Assembly (NCBI RefSeq): GCF_030064675.1
Contig: NZ_CP116413.1
Span: 6,480,001 to 6,544,000, forward strand
Direction of reading: 5' to 3'
Origin: Crossiella sp. CA-258035
GTDB taxonomy: Bacteria > Actinomycetota > Actinomycetes > Mycobacteriales > Pseudonocardiaceae
Length of the DNA: 64,000 nucleotides
The notes below the pieces were generated by a model. That model made no database searches and was not told the DNA's origin. It worked only from the letters and a program-made list of their open reading frames with translations. The position numbers and the translations under genes are program-made. Below, piece after piece: positions 25,523 through 34,403 of the stretch. The number at the start of each line of letters is the position of its first letter. Position 1 is the first letter of the stretch.

Positions 25523-26506
25523 GTGGTCTCCACGGAGAAGCCGCTTGAGGACGAGTTCCTCGGGCAGGCCGGCCAGTACCGGCGGGAGCTGCTCGCGCAC
25601 TGCTACCGGATGCTCGGCTCGGTGCACGACGCCGAGGACCTGGTGCAGGAGACCTACCTGCGCGCCTGGCGGGCCTACGAGAAGTTCGAGGGCCAGTCCT
25701 CGCTGCGCACCTGGCTGCACCGGATCGCCACCAACACCTGCCTGACCGCGCTGGAGAGCCGGGCCAAGCGGCCGCTGCCGACCGGGCTGGGCCAGCCGGG
25801 CTCGCAGGCCGAGGACCCGTTGGTGGAGCAGCCGGAAGTGCCGTGGCTGGAACCGATCCCGGACAGCGCGGTCGGCCTGGACTCCGGTGACCCTGCCACC
25901 ATCGTCACCGACCGGGAGAGCATCCGGCTGGCCTTCGTGGCCGCGCTGCAGCACCTGCCGCCGCGGCAGCGCGCGGTGCTGATCCTGCGGGATGTGTTGC
26001 AGTGGAAGGCCGCCGAGGTCGCCGAGGCGGTGGACATCTCGGTGGCCGCGGTGAACAGCACCCTGCAACGCGCCCGCGCCCAGCTGGACTCGGTGCGCCC
26101 CCAGCAGGACGCGGTCGCCGAACCCCTCGCGGCGGACCAGCGGGAGCTGCTGGAGCGGTACGTGCGGGCCTTCGAGGCCAAGGACATCAACGAGATCGTG
26201 TCCCTGTTCACCGCCGACGCGGTGTGGGAGATGCCGCCGTTCGTCGGCTGGTACCAGGGCGCGGCCAACATCGGCAGGCTCATCGACACCAGCTGCCCGG
26301 CCGAGGGTCCCGGCGACATGAAGCTGATCCCGGTCAGCGCCAATGGCCAGCCCGCCTTCGGCCTCTACATGCGCGAGGGCGAGGTGTACAAGCCGTTCAA
26401 CCTGCCGGTGCTCACCTTGGGGCCCAACGGGATCACCCACGTCTCCAGCTTCTTCGACCTGTCTCTGTTCGAGAAGTTCGGACTGCCCGCCCAGATTCCG
26501 GTGTAG
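25523..26506 (+). CDS. ECF sigma factor with C-terminal SnoaL-like domain (SigG/SigJ type)
   Basis: A 327-residue ECF sigma factor. Sigma-2 is at about 14-80 (CYRMLGSVHDAEDLVQETYL), sigma-4 at 140-195 (LQHLPPRQRAVLILRDVLQW, then AAEVAEAVDISVAAVNSTLQ), and the C-terminal 120 residues form an NTF2/SnoaL-like domain (YVRAFEAKDINEIVSLFTAD). Such extensions take the place of an anti-sigma factor and tune the sigma activity by ligand or contact. GTG at 25523 has GAGAGGAAG upstream. Neighbours doxX, VOC and SDR genes are typical targets. The twin promoters at 14434 and 25364 are inferred targets. Confidence 0.9.
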   Translation: MVSTEKPLEDEFLGQAGQYRRELLAHCYRMLGSVHDAEDLVQETYLRAWRAYEKFEGQSSLRTWLHRIATNTCLTALESRAKRPLPTGLGQPGSQAEDPLVEQPEVPWLEPIPDSAVGLDSGDPATIVTDRESIRLAFVAALQHLPPRQRAVLILRDVLQWKAAEVAEAVDISVAAVNSTLQRARAQLDSVRPQQDAVAEPLAADQRELLERYVRAFEAKDINEIVSLFTADAVWEMPPFVGWYQGAANIGRLIDTSCPAEGPGDMKLIPVSANGQPAFGLYMREGEVYKPFNLPVLTLGPNGITHVSSFFDLSLFEKFGLPAQIPV

Positions 26507-26569
26507 CGCAACAGCTCCGCGTCCGATGACCGCCAGATCGGGGCGGCCCGGTCCAGCAGGCTGAGTGTC

Positions 26570-27310
26570 ATGAACGAACTCGCAAGCCGGACCGCCCTGG
26601 TCACCGGCGGCAGCCGGGGCATCGGCGCCGCCATCGCCCGCGCCCTCGCCGACCGCGGCGCGGACGTGGCCATCACCTACAACAGCAACGCCGAGGCCGC
26701 CGCCCAGGTCGTGGACGAGATCAAAGATCGCGGCGGGCGTGCCCTGGCCGTGCAGGCGGACAGTGCCGACCCGGTGGCGGTCACCGGCGCCGTGGCGGCG
26801 ACGGTGGACACCTTCGGCGGGCTGGACATCCTGGTCAACAACGCCGCCGCGTTCGAGTTCGCGCCCCTGGCGGAGCTCAGCGCGGAAGCGGTGAACCGGA
26901 CCCTGGCGGTCAACGTGCGCGGCCCGCTGCTGGCCGCCCAGGCCGCCGCCCCGCACCTGGGCGAGGGCGGGCGGATCATCAACATCGGCAGCAACGTGGC
27001 CGACCGGGCGGTCTTCCCCGGCTTCGCGCTGTACTCGATGAGCAAGAGCGCGATGACCGGCCTGACCAAGGCCCTGGCCAGGGAGCTGGGTCCGCGCGGC
27101 ATCACGGTGAACCTGGTCAGCCCCGGCCCGACGCAGACCGACGCGGCCCCTGCCGACCCCGGTTTCATCGAGGCCATCAACGCCTTCACCGCGCTGGGCC
27201 GCTTCGCCACCCCGGCGGAGATCGCGGCGGTGGTGGCGTTCCTGGCCACCCCGGCGGCCCAGTACGTCACCGGGTCCACCGTCAACGCCGACGGCGGGTT
27301 CACCGCCTAG
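26570..27310 (+). CDS. short-chain dehydrogenase/reductase (FabG-like)
   Basis: A 246-residue classical SDR. Cofactor loop TGGSRGIGAAIA at 13-24, NNAAAF, and the catalytic residues S in NIGSNVA with Y and K in YSMSKSA; the NADPH-preferring residues follow strand 2 (YNSNAEAA). The C-terminus TGSTVNADGGFTA is standard. It is 63 nt downstream of the ECF sigma gene and may be co-transcribed or part of its regulon. A terminator follows. Substrate unknown. Confidence 0.9.
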   Translation: MNELASRTALVTGGSRGIGAAIARALADRGADVAITYNSNAEAAAQVVDEIKDRGGRALAVQADSADPVAVTGAVAATVDTFGGLDILVNNAAAFEFAPLAELSAEAVNRTLAVNVRGPLLAAQAAAPHLGEGGRIINIGSNVADRAVFPGFALYSMSKSAMTGLTKALARELGPRGITVNLVSPGPTQTDAAPADPGFIEAINAFTALGRFATPAEIAAVVAFLATPAAQYVTGSTVNADGGFTA

Positions 27311-27325
27311 CCCGAACGGGTGTGG

Positions 27326-27355
27326 CCGCGCCAGGGGGCTTTTCTCCTGGCGCGG
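27326..27355. terminator. hairpin terminator after the SDR gene
   Basis: CCGCGCCAGG (27326-27335) and CCTGGCGCGG (27346-27355) form a 10-bp perfect stem around a loop GGGCTTTTCT. Confidence 0.75.
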
Positions 27356-27441
27356 CAACGGAATCAGACCGTGACCTGACCGGCCTCGTCTACGTCATCT
27401 GGTGGACGGTATTTACCGCGCGCCCGTGATCCCATGGATCG

Positions 27442-28080
27442 GTGGAGTTCCCGGTCTTCTTCGCCCAGACCTGTCCAGGCATGCTCGCGCGCGCCCTCAT
27501 GCTCACCGACAACCGCCAGGACGCCGAGGACGCGGTCCAGGAGGCCTACGCCGAGGCGATGCGGCAGTGGCCCGAACTGGCGCACCGGGGGCCGGAGGAG
27601 TGGGTGTACCGGGTGGTCAAGCGGCGGCTGTGGGCGGCGGCCCGGCGGTGGCGGCGGCAGCGGCCCCTGGAACTGGTGGTCGCGCTGCCCGCGCGCTGCT
27701 CCACCGAGGAGGCCGCGCAGGTCCGCCTGGTGCTGGACGGGCTGGCCCGGCTGCCACGCAAACAGCGGGTGGTGGCCTACCTGCACTGGGTGGAAGGCCT
27801 GACCCCGGCCCAGATCGCGGCCGAGCTGGGCATCGGCGAAGGGTCCGTGACCTCGATGATCGGCAAGGCCAAGGTGCTGCTGGACAACCTGCTCGGACTC
27901 ACCGGGGTGCGGGACCGGGAAGCGCTGACCGGGCGGGTCCGCCAGGTCACCCTGCCCGACCAGCCCGCCGGTGACGTGGTCGCGGAAGCCCTGCGGCGCA
28001 CCGAGAGCGTGCTGCGGGCCGGCGCCGAGGAGGACGCCGAGGCCCTGGCGCGGATCTCCGGGCGGCTGGGGCTGCCGTGA
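27442..28080 (+). CDS. ECF RNA polymerase sigma factor
   Basis: A 212-residue ECF sigma factor with sigma-2 at about 15-60 (ALMLTDNRQDAEDAVQEAYAE) and sigma-4 at 95-150 (LARLPRKQRVVAYLHWVEGL, then TPAQIAAELGIGEGSVTSMI). About 60 further residues follow, a helical tail that is not a SnoaL fold. GTG start at 27442 with a GGATCG-type weak ribosome site. The stop overlaps the start of a membrane metallopeptidase gene (GTGA), implying translational coupling; no ordinary zinc-binding anti-sigma gene is present, so the peptidase may take part in control. Confidence 0.85.
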   Translation: MEFPVFFAQTCPGMLARALMLTDNRQDAEDAVQEAYAEAMRQWPELAHRGPEEWVYRVVKRRLWAAARRWRRQRPLELVVALPARCSTEEAAQVRLVLDGLARLPRKQRVVAYLHWVEGLTPAQIAAELGIGEGSVTSMIGKAKVLLDNLLGLTGVRDREALTGRVRQVTLPDQPAGDVVAEALRRTESVLRAGAEEDAEALARISGRLGLP

Positions 28081-29969
28081 TCTCCCGGGTGCTGGCGACC
28101 GTGCGCGGGCTGCTCGCCGTCGGGCTGCTCGCCGGGTTCTACGTGCTCGCCGCCTGCCTGGTGCTCGGCTACCTCGGCCTGGTCGTGCTCAGCCTGCACA
28201 ACATGACCCTGGCCACCAACACCAGCGTCAACTACCACCTGCCCGTCCTGATCGCCGCCGGCGGGGTCCCGGTGCTGCTGGGCGTGATCCGCGGTGTGCT
28301 GGCCACCAACTCCGCCGGCCACCTCGACCAGGGCTCGGTGCTGCTCACCCGCGCCCAGGCCCCGCTGCTGTGGCGCACCGTGGAGGAGCTGGCCGAGCGG
28401 GCCGGGGCGCCGGTGCCGGATGAGATCCGGCTGACCGCCGAGGCCAACGCCGCGGTCACCGAGGACACCCGGATGCTCGGCCTGGTCGTCGGCGAACGCC
28501 GCCTCTACCTGGGGTTGCCGCTGCTCACCGGGCTGCCCCTGGAGGAGCTGAAAGCCGTGCTCTGCCACGAGCTCGGCCACTTCGCCGGCCGGCACAACCG
28601 GTTCGGCGCGGTGGTCTACCGCGGCGCGCTCGCCCTGGACACCGCCCAGGAGGAGATGGGCCGCGCGCTCACCATCAACGCGCTGGCCCGCATGTACGCC
28701 GGACTGATCATCTTCGCCATCCGCGGCTACGCCTGGTGCTACGCGTGGATCGCCTTCGCCGTGCTGCGCCGCCAGGAGATCGAGGCCGACCGGGCCGCCG
28801 CCGCGGTCGCCGGGCCCGAGGTCACCGGCGAGGCGCTGCGCTCCACGCTGGTGCTGATGGCCGCCTGGACCGACTTCCGCACCCGCTTCCTCGACCCGCT
28901 GGCCGCCGCGGGCGCGGTGCCGGACGACCCGTTCAGCGCGTTCGAGGCCATGCTCGACGACCCCGACTACCGCGATGTGCTGGCCCAGCACCGCGACACG
29001 CCGCCGGAGAACGCGCCCGCCGCCCTGGTGGACACCCATCCGCCGCTGGCGCAGCGCCTGGACTACCTGGCCCCCCTGCCGTCGCGCGCCAACGCCCCCC
29101 GCGAGCTGCGGCCGGGGCTGAACCTGCTCGGCGCGGACCCCGGCGTGGCCGCCCGCCGGGTCGCCGCGGCGATGCGTGCCGAGGACGTCAAGCCGATGCC
29201 GTGGCGGGAGTGGGTGCGGCTGGCCTCGGGCAGCCACGTGGACCGGCACCTCGCCTGGCTGCGCCCGGCCGTGGCCGAGCTCGGCGGACCCGCGGCGCTG
29301 AGCATCGACACCGCGCTGGACCTCCTGGAGGCCGGTCGGACCCAGGACCTGGCCGAACGCCTCGCCGCGCGGGCCGGTGCGGAGGCCGAGCGCGGACCCG
29401 ACCTGCTGCGCACGGCACTGGTCAGCCTGCTCGGCGCGGCACTGGTCGGGGCGGGCGCGGCCAGCTGGACCGCGCCCTGGACCGGCACGCCCAGGCTCAT
29501 CGTCGGCGACCCGGGCTTCGAGCTGACCGACCTGGTGCAGCGGGCCATGGACCACCCGCGCGAGGTGGCCCGGCTGCGCCTGCACCTGGCCGCGCTCGGC
29601 GTGGACAGCCGCACCCCGCACCCGGCCGCCGAGCCGGTCGGCGGGACCACGGAGCTGCGGCTGGGCATCGCCGACCCGGAGATCAGGGCGGCGGGCAAGC
29701 GGACCCGCAACCTGAGCCTGTGGAGCGCCGGGATCGTCGGCGCCGCGGTGCTGCTGGCGCTGTTCGTGTTCAAGGAGGAGCCCAAGCCGCTGCGGCCGCC
29801 GGGCCTGACCTACAGCCCGTTCCTCAACCGGACCCCGATCTACACCCCGGTCTACCCGGGGCTGCCCACCTACCGGCTGCCCCCGATCGTGCTGCCCACC
29901 CTCGTGCGACCCACGATCCGGATCAACCCCAGCGTCGTGCCGGTCACGCCACGACGCACCGGTCGCTGA
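28077..29969 (+). CDS. M48 family membrane metallopeptidase
   Basis: A 630-residue membrane protein. Two N-terminal membrane helices (residues 8-40 and 57-75) precede the M48 domain with zinc site HELGH at 164-168 and third ligand E234 in RRQEIEADRAAAA. A further hydrophobic region (about 205-230) lies between them, as in HtpX/Ste24-like enzymes. The C-terminal half has helical repeats, one membrane helix (about 552-570) and a Pro/Tyr-rich tail ending PRRTGR. It starts inside the stop of the ECF sigma gene. The unusually long C-terminus is not typical of HtpX (about 290 residues). Role inferred: membrane-stress proteolysis linked to the sigma factor. Confidence 0.8.
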   Translation: MISRVLATVRGLLAVGLLAGFYVLAACLVLGYLGLVVLSLHNMTLATNTSVNYHLPVLIAAGGVPVLLGVIRGVLATNSAGHLDQGSVLLTRAQAPLLWRTVEELAERAGAPVPDEIRLTAEANAAVTEDTRMLGLVVGERRLYLGLPLLTGLPLEELKAVLCHELGHFAGRHNRFGAVVYRGALALDTAQEEMGRALTINALARMYAGLIIFAIRGYAWCYAWIAFAVLRRQEIEADRAAAAVAGPEVTGEALRSTLVLMAAWTDFRTRFLDPLAAAGAVPDDPFSAFEAMLDDPDYRDVLAQHRDTPPENAPAALVDTHPPLAQRLDYLAPLPSRANAPRELRPGLNLLGADPGVAARRVAAAMRAEDVKPMPWREWVRLASGSHVDRHLAWLRPAVAELGGPAALSIDTALDLLEAGRTQDLAERLAARAGAEAERGPDLLRTALVSLLGAALVGAGAASWTAPWTGTPRLIVGDPGFELTDLVQRAMDHPREVARLRLHLAALGVDSRTPHPAAEPVGGTTELRLGIADPEIRAAGKRTRNLSLWSAGIVGAAVLLALFVFKEEPKPLRPPGLTYSPFLNRTPIYTPVYPGLPTYRLPPIVLPTLVRPTIRINPSVVPVTPRRTGR

Positions 29970-29985
29970 AAGTCTGAGCTGGGCG

Positions 29986-30045
29986 TTGGCGCGAGACAAC
30001 AGGACCAGCTATATTTGCTAGCCCTGAGCGCATAAGAAATTGACA
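29986..30045 (+). promoter_or_regulatory. AT-rich promoter region upstream of helD
   Basis: Within a strikingly AT-rich 100-bp stretch, TTGGCG (29986-29991) and TATATT (30010-30015) have an 18-bp spacer and match sigma-A-type -35/-10 elements. A second perfect -35 box TTGACA is at 30040-30045 without an obvious -10. The TTG start of helD is at 30090. No rifamycin-associated element was seen. Confidence 0.45.
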
Positions 30046-30089
30046 CAAGAAAACGTGTCTGGCACGAGTTTAGTAGAGGGGACGCCCGC

Positions 30090-32390
30090 TTGTCAACCGA
30101 CGAGGATCTGCGGACGGCGGAGCTGGATCGCGAGCAGGAGCACGTCTCCATGCTGTACGGGCGGCTGGACGGGCTGCGCGCCCGCGCGAAGAACGAACTG
30201 ACCAAGACCCTGCGAGAGTCCCCCGGCGGCAACCTGTCCGCCGGCACCGAACGCGACGTCTCGGCCGCGCACTACAACCGGCAGCTCGCCCAGTACAGCG
30301 CGGTGGAGGCCGGGCTGTGCTTCGGCAGGCTGGACTTCGACAACGGCGAGGCCAGGCACATCGGCCTGATCGGCATCTTCGACGAGGACAACGAGTACGA
30401 GCCGCTGCTGATGGACTGGCGCGCCCCCGCGGCCCGCCCGTTCTACCTGGCCACCGGCGCCAACCCCCTCGATGTGCACCGGCGGCGGCACATCAAGACC
30501 AGGATGCGCAAGGTCGTCGACATCGACGACGAGGTCCTCGACATCACCGCCGAGGCCAAGGGCCGCCAGTCCCGGCACGGCGACGGCCTCACCGGCGAGA
30601 CCGTGCTGCTGGCCGCGCTCAACGCCAGCCGCACCGGCCGGATGAAGGACATCGTCCAGACCATCCAGGCCGAACAGGACCGGATCATCCGGGCCGACCT
30701 CTCCGGCGTGCTGGTCGTGCAGGGCGGGCCCGGCACCGGCAAGACCGCGGTCGCGCTGCACCGCGCCGCCTACCTGCTCTACACCCACCGCGACATGCTC
30801 ACCCGCCGCGGCGTGCTCATCGTCGGCCCCAACCAGACCTTCCTGCACTACATCGGCGAGGTGCTGCCCTCCCTCGGCGAGACCAGCGTGCTGATGGCCA
30901 CCCTCGGCGAGCTGTACCCGGGCGTGGTCGCCACCGGCCAGGAGTCCCCCGAAGCCGCCGCGATCAAGGGCGGCCTGGGTTTCCTGGACGTGCTCAAGGC
31001 CGCGGTCCGGGACCGCCAGGAAGCCCCGGAGGAGCCGATCGAGATCATGTTCGAGCGGCAGCCGCTGGTGCTCAAACCCTCCGAGTGCCGGGGCATCGTC
31101 GGGCGCGGCCGCCGCTCCCGGCGACTGCACAACCTGGCCCGCCCGCTGGTCGAACGCGAGCTCCTGGAACGGCTGACCAGCAAGGTGGCCGGCAAGCTCG
31201 GCCGGGAGTTCCTGGACTCCGGCGACCTGGCCGACATCCGGGCCGAGCTGCGCGCCGAGGAGGAGGTGCGCGCGGCCATGGACCGGCTGTGGCCGGTGCT
31301 CACCCCCGAACAGCTGCTGCGGGACCTCTTCAGCGACCCCGACCGCCTGGAACGCGCCGCGCCGGGGCTCACCGAGGCCGAGCGGAAGCTGCTGCTGCGC
31401 GAGCCGGACGCGCCGTGGACCCCGGCCGACGTGCCGCTGCTGGACGAGGCGATGGAGCTGCTCGGCGTGGACGACCGCGCGGAGAAGGCCGCCGAACGCC
31501 GGCGGCAGGAACAGCGCCGCGCCTACGCCCAGGGCGTGCTGGACATCCTCGACCTCGACGACGCGGCCGACCCCGAGATGCTGATGGGCTACAACCTGCT
31601 CAGCGCCGAACAGCTCGCCGACCGCTACGACGAGGTGGACACCCGCACCGCCGCCGAGCGGGCCGCCACCGACCGCACCTGGACCTTCGGGCACGTCATC
31701 GTGGACGAGGCCCAGGAGCTCTCGCCGATGGCCTGGCGGCTGCTCATGCGGCGCAGCCCCAGCCGGTCGATGACCCTGGTCGGCGACATCGCCCAGACCG
31801 GCGACCTGGCCGGGGCGAACTCCTGGCAGGAGGTCCTCGGGCCGTATGTCAGGGAGCGCTGGAAGCTGACCCAGCTGACCGTCAACTACCGCACCCCGCG
31901 CGAGATCATGGACGTGGCCGCCGAGGTGCTGGCCGAGCTGCCCGCCGGGCTCACCCCGCCCAGCTCGGTCCGGGACAGCGGGCACACCCCGTGGAGCCGC
32001 CGGGTCGACCGCGGTGAGCTGGGCAAACGGCTGGCCGAGGTGGTACTGGCTGAGCTGGCCGAGGTCGGTGAGGGCCGGATCGGGGTGATCGTGCCCGCCG
32101 CCGAGGTCGCCGAGCTGGGCGAGGCGGTCCTGGAGGCGGTGCCCACCGCCGCGGTCGGGGAGAGCCCCGAGCTGGAGAACCAGGTGGTGCTGATGAGCAC
32201 CCGGCAGGCCAAGGGACTGGAGTTCGACGCGGTGCTGGTGGTGGACCCGGCGGAGATCCTGGCCGAGTCCCCGCGCGGCGCCAACGACCTCTACGTGGCG
32301 CTGACCAGGGCGACCCAGCGGCTCGGCGTGGTGCACACCGGGGAGCTGCCGCCCGCGCTGAGGGGCCTGACACAGGTCCCGGCCAGCTAA
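30090..32390 (+). CDS. helD: HelD-like RNA polymerase-recycling ATPase (UvrD/Rep-like)
   Basis: A 766-residue superfamily-1 helicase-like motor that frees stalled RNA polymerase from DNA; actinobacterial versions also affect rifamycin sensitivity. The coiled-coil N-terminal arm (1-60: ELDREQEHVSMLYGRLDGL) is followed by motif I at 212-219 (GGPGTGKT), DEAQELSPMAWRLL (motif II), VGDIAQTGD, LTVNYRTPREIM and a C-terminal VLMSTRQAKGLEFDAVL with YVALTRATQRL (motifs V-VI). The primary channel arm region is short. Start is a TTG at 30090 with AGAGGGGA upstream. A rifampin-phosphotransferase-like gene lies 20 kb away, but nothing shows co-regulation. Confidence 0.88.
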   Translation: MSTDEDLRTAELDREQEHVSMLYGRLDGLRARAKNELTKTLRESPGGNLSAGTERDVSAAHYNRQLAQYSAVEAGLCFGRLDFDNGEARHIGLIGIFDEDNEYEPLLMDWRAPAARPFYLATGANPLDVHRRRHIKTRMRKVVDIDDEVLDITAEAKGRQSRHGDGLTGETVLLAALNASRTGRMKDIVQTIQAEQDRIIRADLSGVLVVQGGPGTGKTAVALHRAAYLLYTHRDMLTRRGVLIVGPNQTFLHYIGEVLPSLGETSVLMATLGELYPGVVATGQESPEAAAIKGGLGFLDVLKAAVRDRQEAPEEPIEIMFERQPLVLKPSECRGIVGRGRRSRRLHNLARPLVERELLERLTSKVAGKLGREFLDSGDLADIRAELRAEEEVRAAMDRLWPVLTPEQLLRDLFSDPDRLERAAPGLTEAERKLLLREPDAPWTPADVPLLDEAMELLGVDDRAEKAAERRRQEQRRAYAQGVLDILDLDDAADPEMLMGYNLLSAEQLADRYDEVDTRTAAERAATDRTWTFGHVIVDEAQELSPMAWRLLMRRSPSRSMTLVGDIAQTGDLAGANSWQEVLGPYVRERWKLTQLTVNYRTPREIMDVAAEVLAELPAGLTPPSSVRDSGHTPWSRRVDRGELGKRLAEVVLAELAEVGEGRIGVIVPAAEVAELGEAVLEAVPTAAVGESPELENQVVLMSTRQAKGLEFDAVLVVDPAEILAESPRGANDLYVALTRATQRLGVVHTGELPPALRGLTQVPAS

Positions 32391-32393
32391 GTT

Positions 32394-32411
32394 ACCGACT
32401 GGTAGCCTACC
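32394..32411. promoter_or_regulatory. two overlapping palindromes upstream of an acyl-CoA dehydrogenase gene
   Basis: TACC-GACT-GGTA (32394-32405) overlaps GGTAG-C-CTACC (32401-32411). The second contains TAGCCT, a plausible -10 sequence, so a bound regulator would block the promoter of the gene starting at 32445. No regulator is adjacent; TetR-type proteins often use such sites. Confidence 0.4.
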
Positions 32412-32444
32412 GGGGATCTTCTCCAGGACGAAGGGACCGCAACG

Positions 32445-34166
32445 GTGGGCAACGAGGTGCTGTTCAACCCCGACAGCTACGACCCGACGCACCTGGACGC
32501 CGAGTCCCGGCGCCTGCTGCGGGCCACGATCGAGTTCTTCGAGTCCCGCGGCAAGCGCCGGCTGCTCGCCGACGCGCTGGACCGGGTCTGGTACGCGGAG
32601 TTCCTGGACTTCGTGAAGTGGGAGAAGCTGTTCGCGACCTTCAACACCCCCGCGGCCGAGGCGGGCGGTGACCCGGACAAACGCTGGGACGCCGCCCGCA
32701 ACGCCGCGCTGAGCGAGATCCTCGGCTTCTACGGCCTGCCCTACTGGTACACCTGGCAGGTCAGCGTGCTGGGCCTGGGCCCGATCTGGATGAGCGAGAA
32801 CGCCCAGGCGCGGCAGCGGGCGGCCGAGCTGCTGGACAGCGGCGCGGTGTTCGCCTTCGGCCTGTCGGAGAAGGAGCACGGCGCGGACGTCTACTCCACC
32901 GACATGGTGCTCACCCCCACCGGCGACGGCTCCTTCACCGCTACCGGGGACAAGTACTACATCGGCAACGGCAACGTGGCCGGGATCGTCTCGGTGTTCG
33001 GCCGGCGCTCCGATGTGGACGGTCCGGAGGGCTACGTCTTTTTCGCGGTGGACTCCCAGCACGAGCGGTTCTCGTTGGTGCAGAACGTGGTCGACTCGCA
33101 GATGTTCGTCTCGGAGTTCCGCCTGGCGGACTACCCGGTGCGGGAGCAGGACATCCTGCACACCGGGCCGGAGGCGTTCTCCGCGGCGCTGAACACGGTC
33201 AACGTCGGCAAGTTCAACCTGTGCACGGCCTCGATCGGCATCGCCGAGCACTCCTTCTACGAGGCGATCACGCACGCGCACAACCGGATCCTCTACGGCA
33301 AGCGGGTCACCGAGTTCCCGCACGTGCGGCAGAACTTCGTGGACGCCTACGCCCGGCTGGCCGCGATGAAGCTGTTCGCCGACCGCTCGGTGGACTACTT
33401 CCGCTCCGCCACCGCGGAGGACCGGCGCTACCTGCTGTTCAACCCGATCACCAAGATGAAGGTGACCTCCGAGGGTGAGCAGGTGATCGACCTGCTGTGG
33501 GATGTCATCGCGGCCAAGGGTTTTGAGAAGAACACCTACTTCAACCAGGCCACCGCGCACATCCGCGCCCTGCCCAAGCTGGAGGGCACGGTGCACGTCA
33601 ACCTGGCCCTGGTGCTGAAGTTCATGCCGAACTACCTGTTCAACCCGGCCGAGTTCGACCCGGTGCCCACCCGGCACGACGCCTCCGACGACGAGTTCTT
33701 CTTCCGCCAGGGCCCGGCCCGCGGCCTGGGCAAGATCCGTTTCCCGGACTGGCGCGCGGTGTACGAGCGCTTCGCCCAGGTCCCCAACGTCACCCGCTTC
33801 CTGGAGCAGGCCGACGGCCTCAGGACCCTGCTGACCACCGCCGCCCCGGACGAGGCGCAGCAGCGGGACCTGGACTTCCTGCTCAACCTGGGCCAACTGT
33901 TCACCCTGGTCGTCTACGGCCAGCTGATCCTGGAACAGGCCGAGCTGACCGGCGCGACCCCCGACCTGCTCGACCAGGTCTTCGACGTGCTGGTCCGCGA
34001 CTTCTCCGCCTACGCGGTCGCCTTGCACGGCAAGGCTTCCGCGACCGAGGCGCAGCGGGCCTGGGCGCTGGGCTCGGTGCGCGGCCCGGTGGTGGACGCC
34101 GACCGGTTCGAGCGGGTGTGGACCGAAGTGGCCGCACTGTCCGGCCGCTACGAGATGCGCCCCTGA
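32445..34166 (+). CDS. acyl-CoA dehydrogenase superfamily protein (long form)
   Basis: A 573-residue member of the acyl-CoA dehydrogenase/oxidase superfamily. FAFGLSEKEHGADVYSTDMV is the FAD-binding middle strand, ATGDKYYIGNGNVAGIVSVF follows, and the C-terminal helical domain begins about residue 250 (GIAEHSFYEAITHAHNRILY). A C-terminal extension of about 130 residues makes it longer than the usual 380, closer to FadE5-type and acyl-CoA oxidase-like proteins. The catalytic base cannot be placed by eye. GTG at 32445 after GAAGGGA. Not part of the steroid cluster 18 kb away. Substrate unknown. Confidence 0.8.
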   Translation: MGNEVLFNPDSYDPTHLDAESRRLLRATIEFFESRGKRRLLADALDRVWYAEFLDFVKWEKLFATFNTPAAEAGGDPDKRWDAARNAALSEILGFYGLPYWYTWQVSVLGLGPIWMSENAQARQRAAELLDSGAVFAFGLSEKEHGADVYSTDMVLTPTGDGSFTATGDKYYIGNGNVAGIVSVFGRRSDVDGPEGYVFFAVDSQHERFSLVQNVVDSQMFVSEFRLADYPVREQDILHTGPEAFSAALNTVNVGKFNLCTASIGIAEHSFYEAITHAHNRILYGKRVTEFPHVRQNFVDAYARLAAMKLFADRSVDYFRSATAEDRRYLLFNPITKMKVTSEGEQVIDLLWDVIAAKGFEKNTYFNQATAHIRALPKLEGTVHVNLALVLKFMPNYLFNPAEFDPVPTRHDASDDEFFFRQGPARGLGKIRFPDWRAVYERFAQVPNVTRFLEQADGLRTLLTTAAPDEAQQRDLDFLLNLGQLFTLVVYGQLILEQAELTGATPDLLDQVFDVLVRDFSAYAVALHGKASATEAQRAWALGSVRGPVVDADRFERVWTEVAALSGRYEMRP

Positions 34167-34276
34167 GGATCCCAGACCCCGGCGGCCGTCCCGTCCCGGA
34201 CGAGCCGCCGGTAGGTCTGGACCTCGTCGTGGATGACCGCCAGGTTCGCCTCCAGCTCGGCGAGCCTGGCGCGCAC
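34148..34276 (-). pseudogene. remnant of a MerR family regulator (C-terminus only)
   Basis: The last 42 codons on the minus strand read VRARLAELEANLAVIHDEVQ and TYRRLVRDG, the coiled-coil dimerisation helix that ends many MerR regulators of the SDR-linked kind, stopping at 34148. The DNA-binding N-terminal two-thirds is missing and the frame runs upstream into sequence complementary to an SDR remnant. The tail overlaps the 3' end of the acyl-CoA dehydrogenase gene by 19 nt. Confidence 0.6.
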
Positions 34277-34403
34277 GGAGCGCGTGCACACCAACCTCGC
34301 GACCCGCCCCGCCGAAGCCGCCCCCACGGACCCCGCGGCCCGCCCGGCCGAGCCAGCCGCCGCGACCGGCGCGTCCGCCCGCCCCGAGCCCCCCGCCGCT
34401 CCC

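Noticed and set aside
26500-26569. A third copy of the twin ECF promoter before the SDR gene
   Set aside because: CGATGA and CGGTC are present but the spacing is 3 nt longer and the ACCACAACGAGGAC block is missing, so the match is not convincing.
29970-30089. A rifamycin-associated element controlling helD
   Set aside because: No paired GGGGCTTGC/GCAAGGCCC-like inverted repeat was found in the leader, nor upstream of the Rph-like gene; the palindrome at 10985 has a different sequence.
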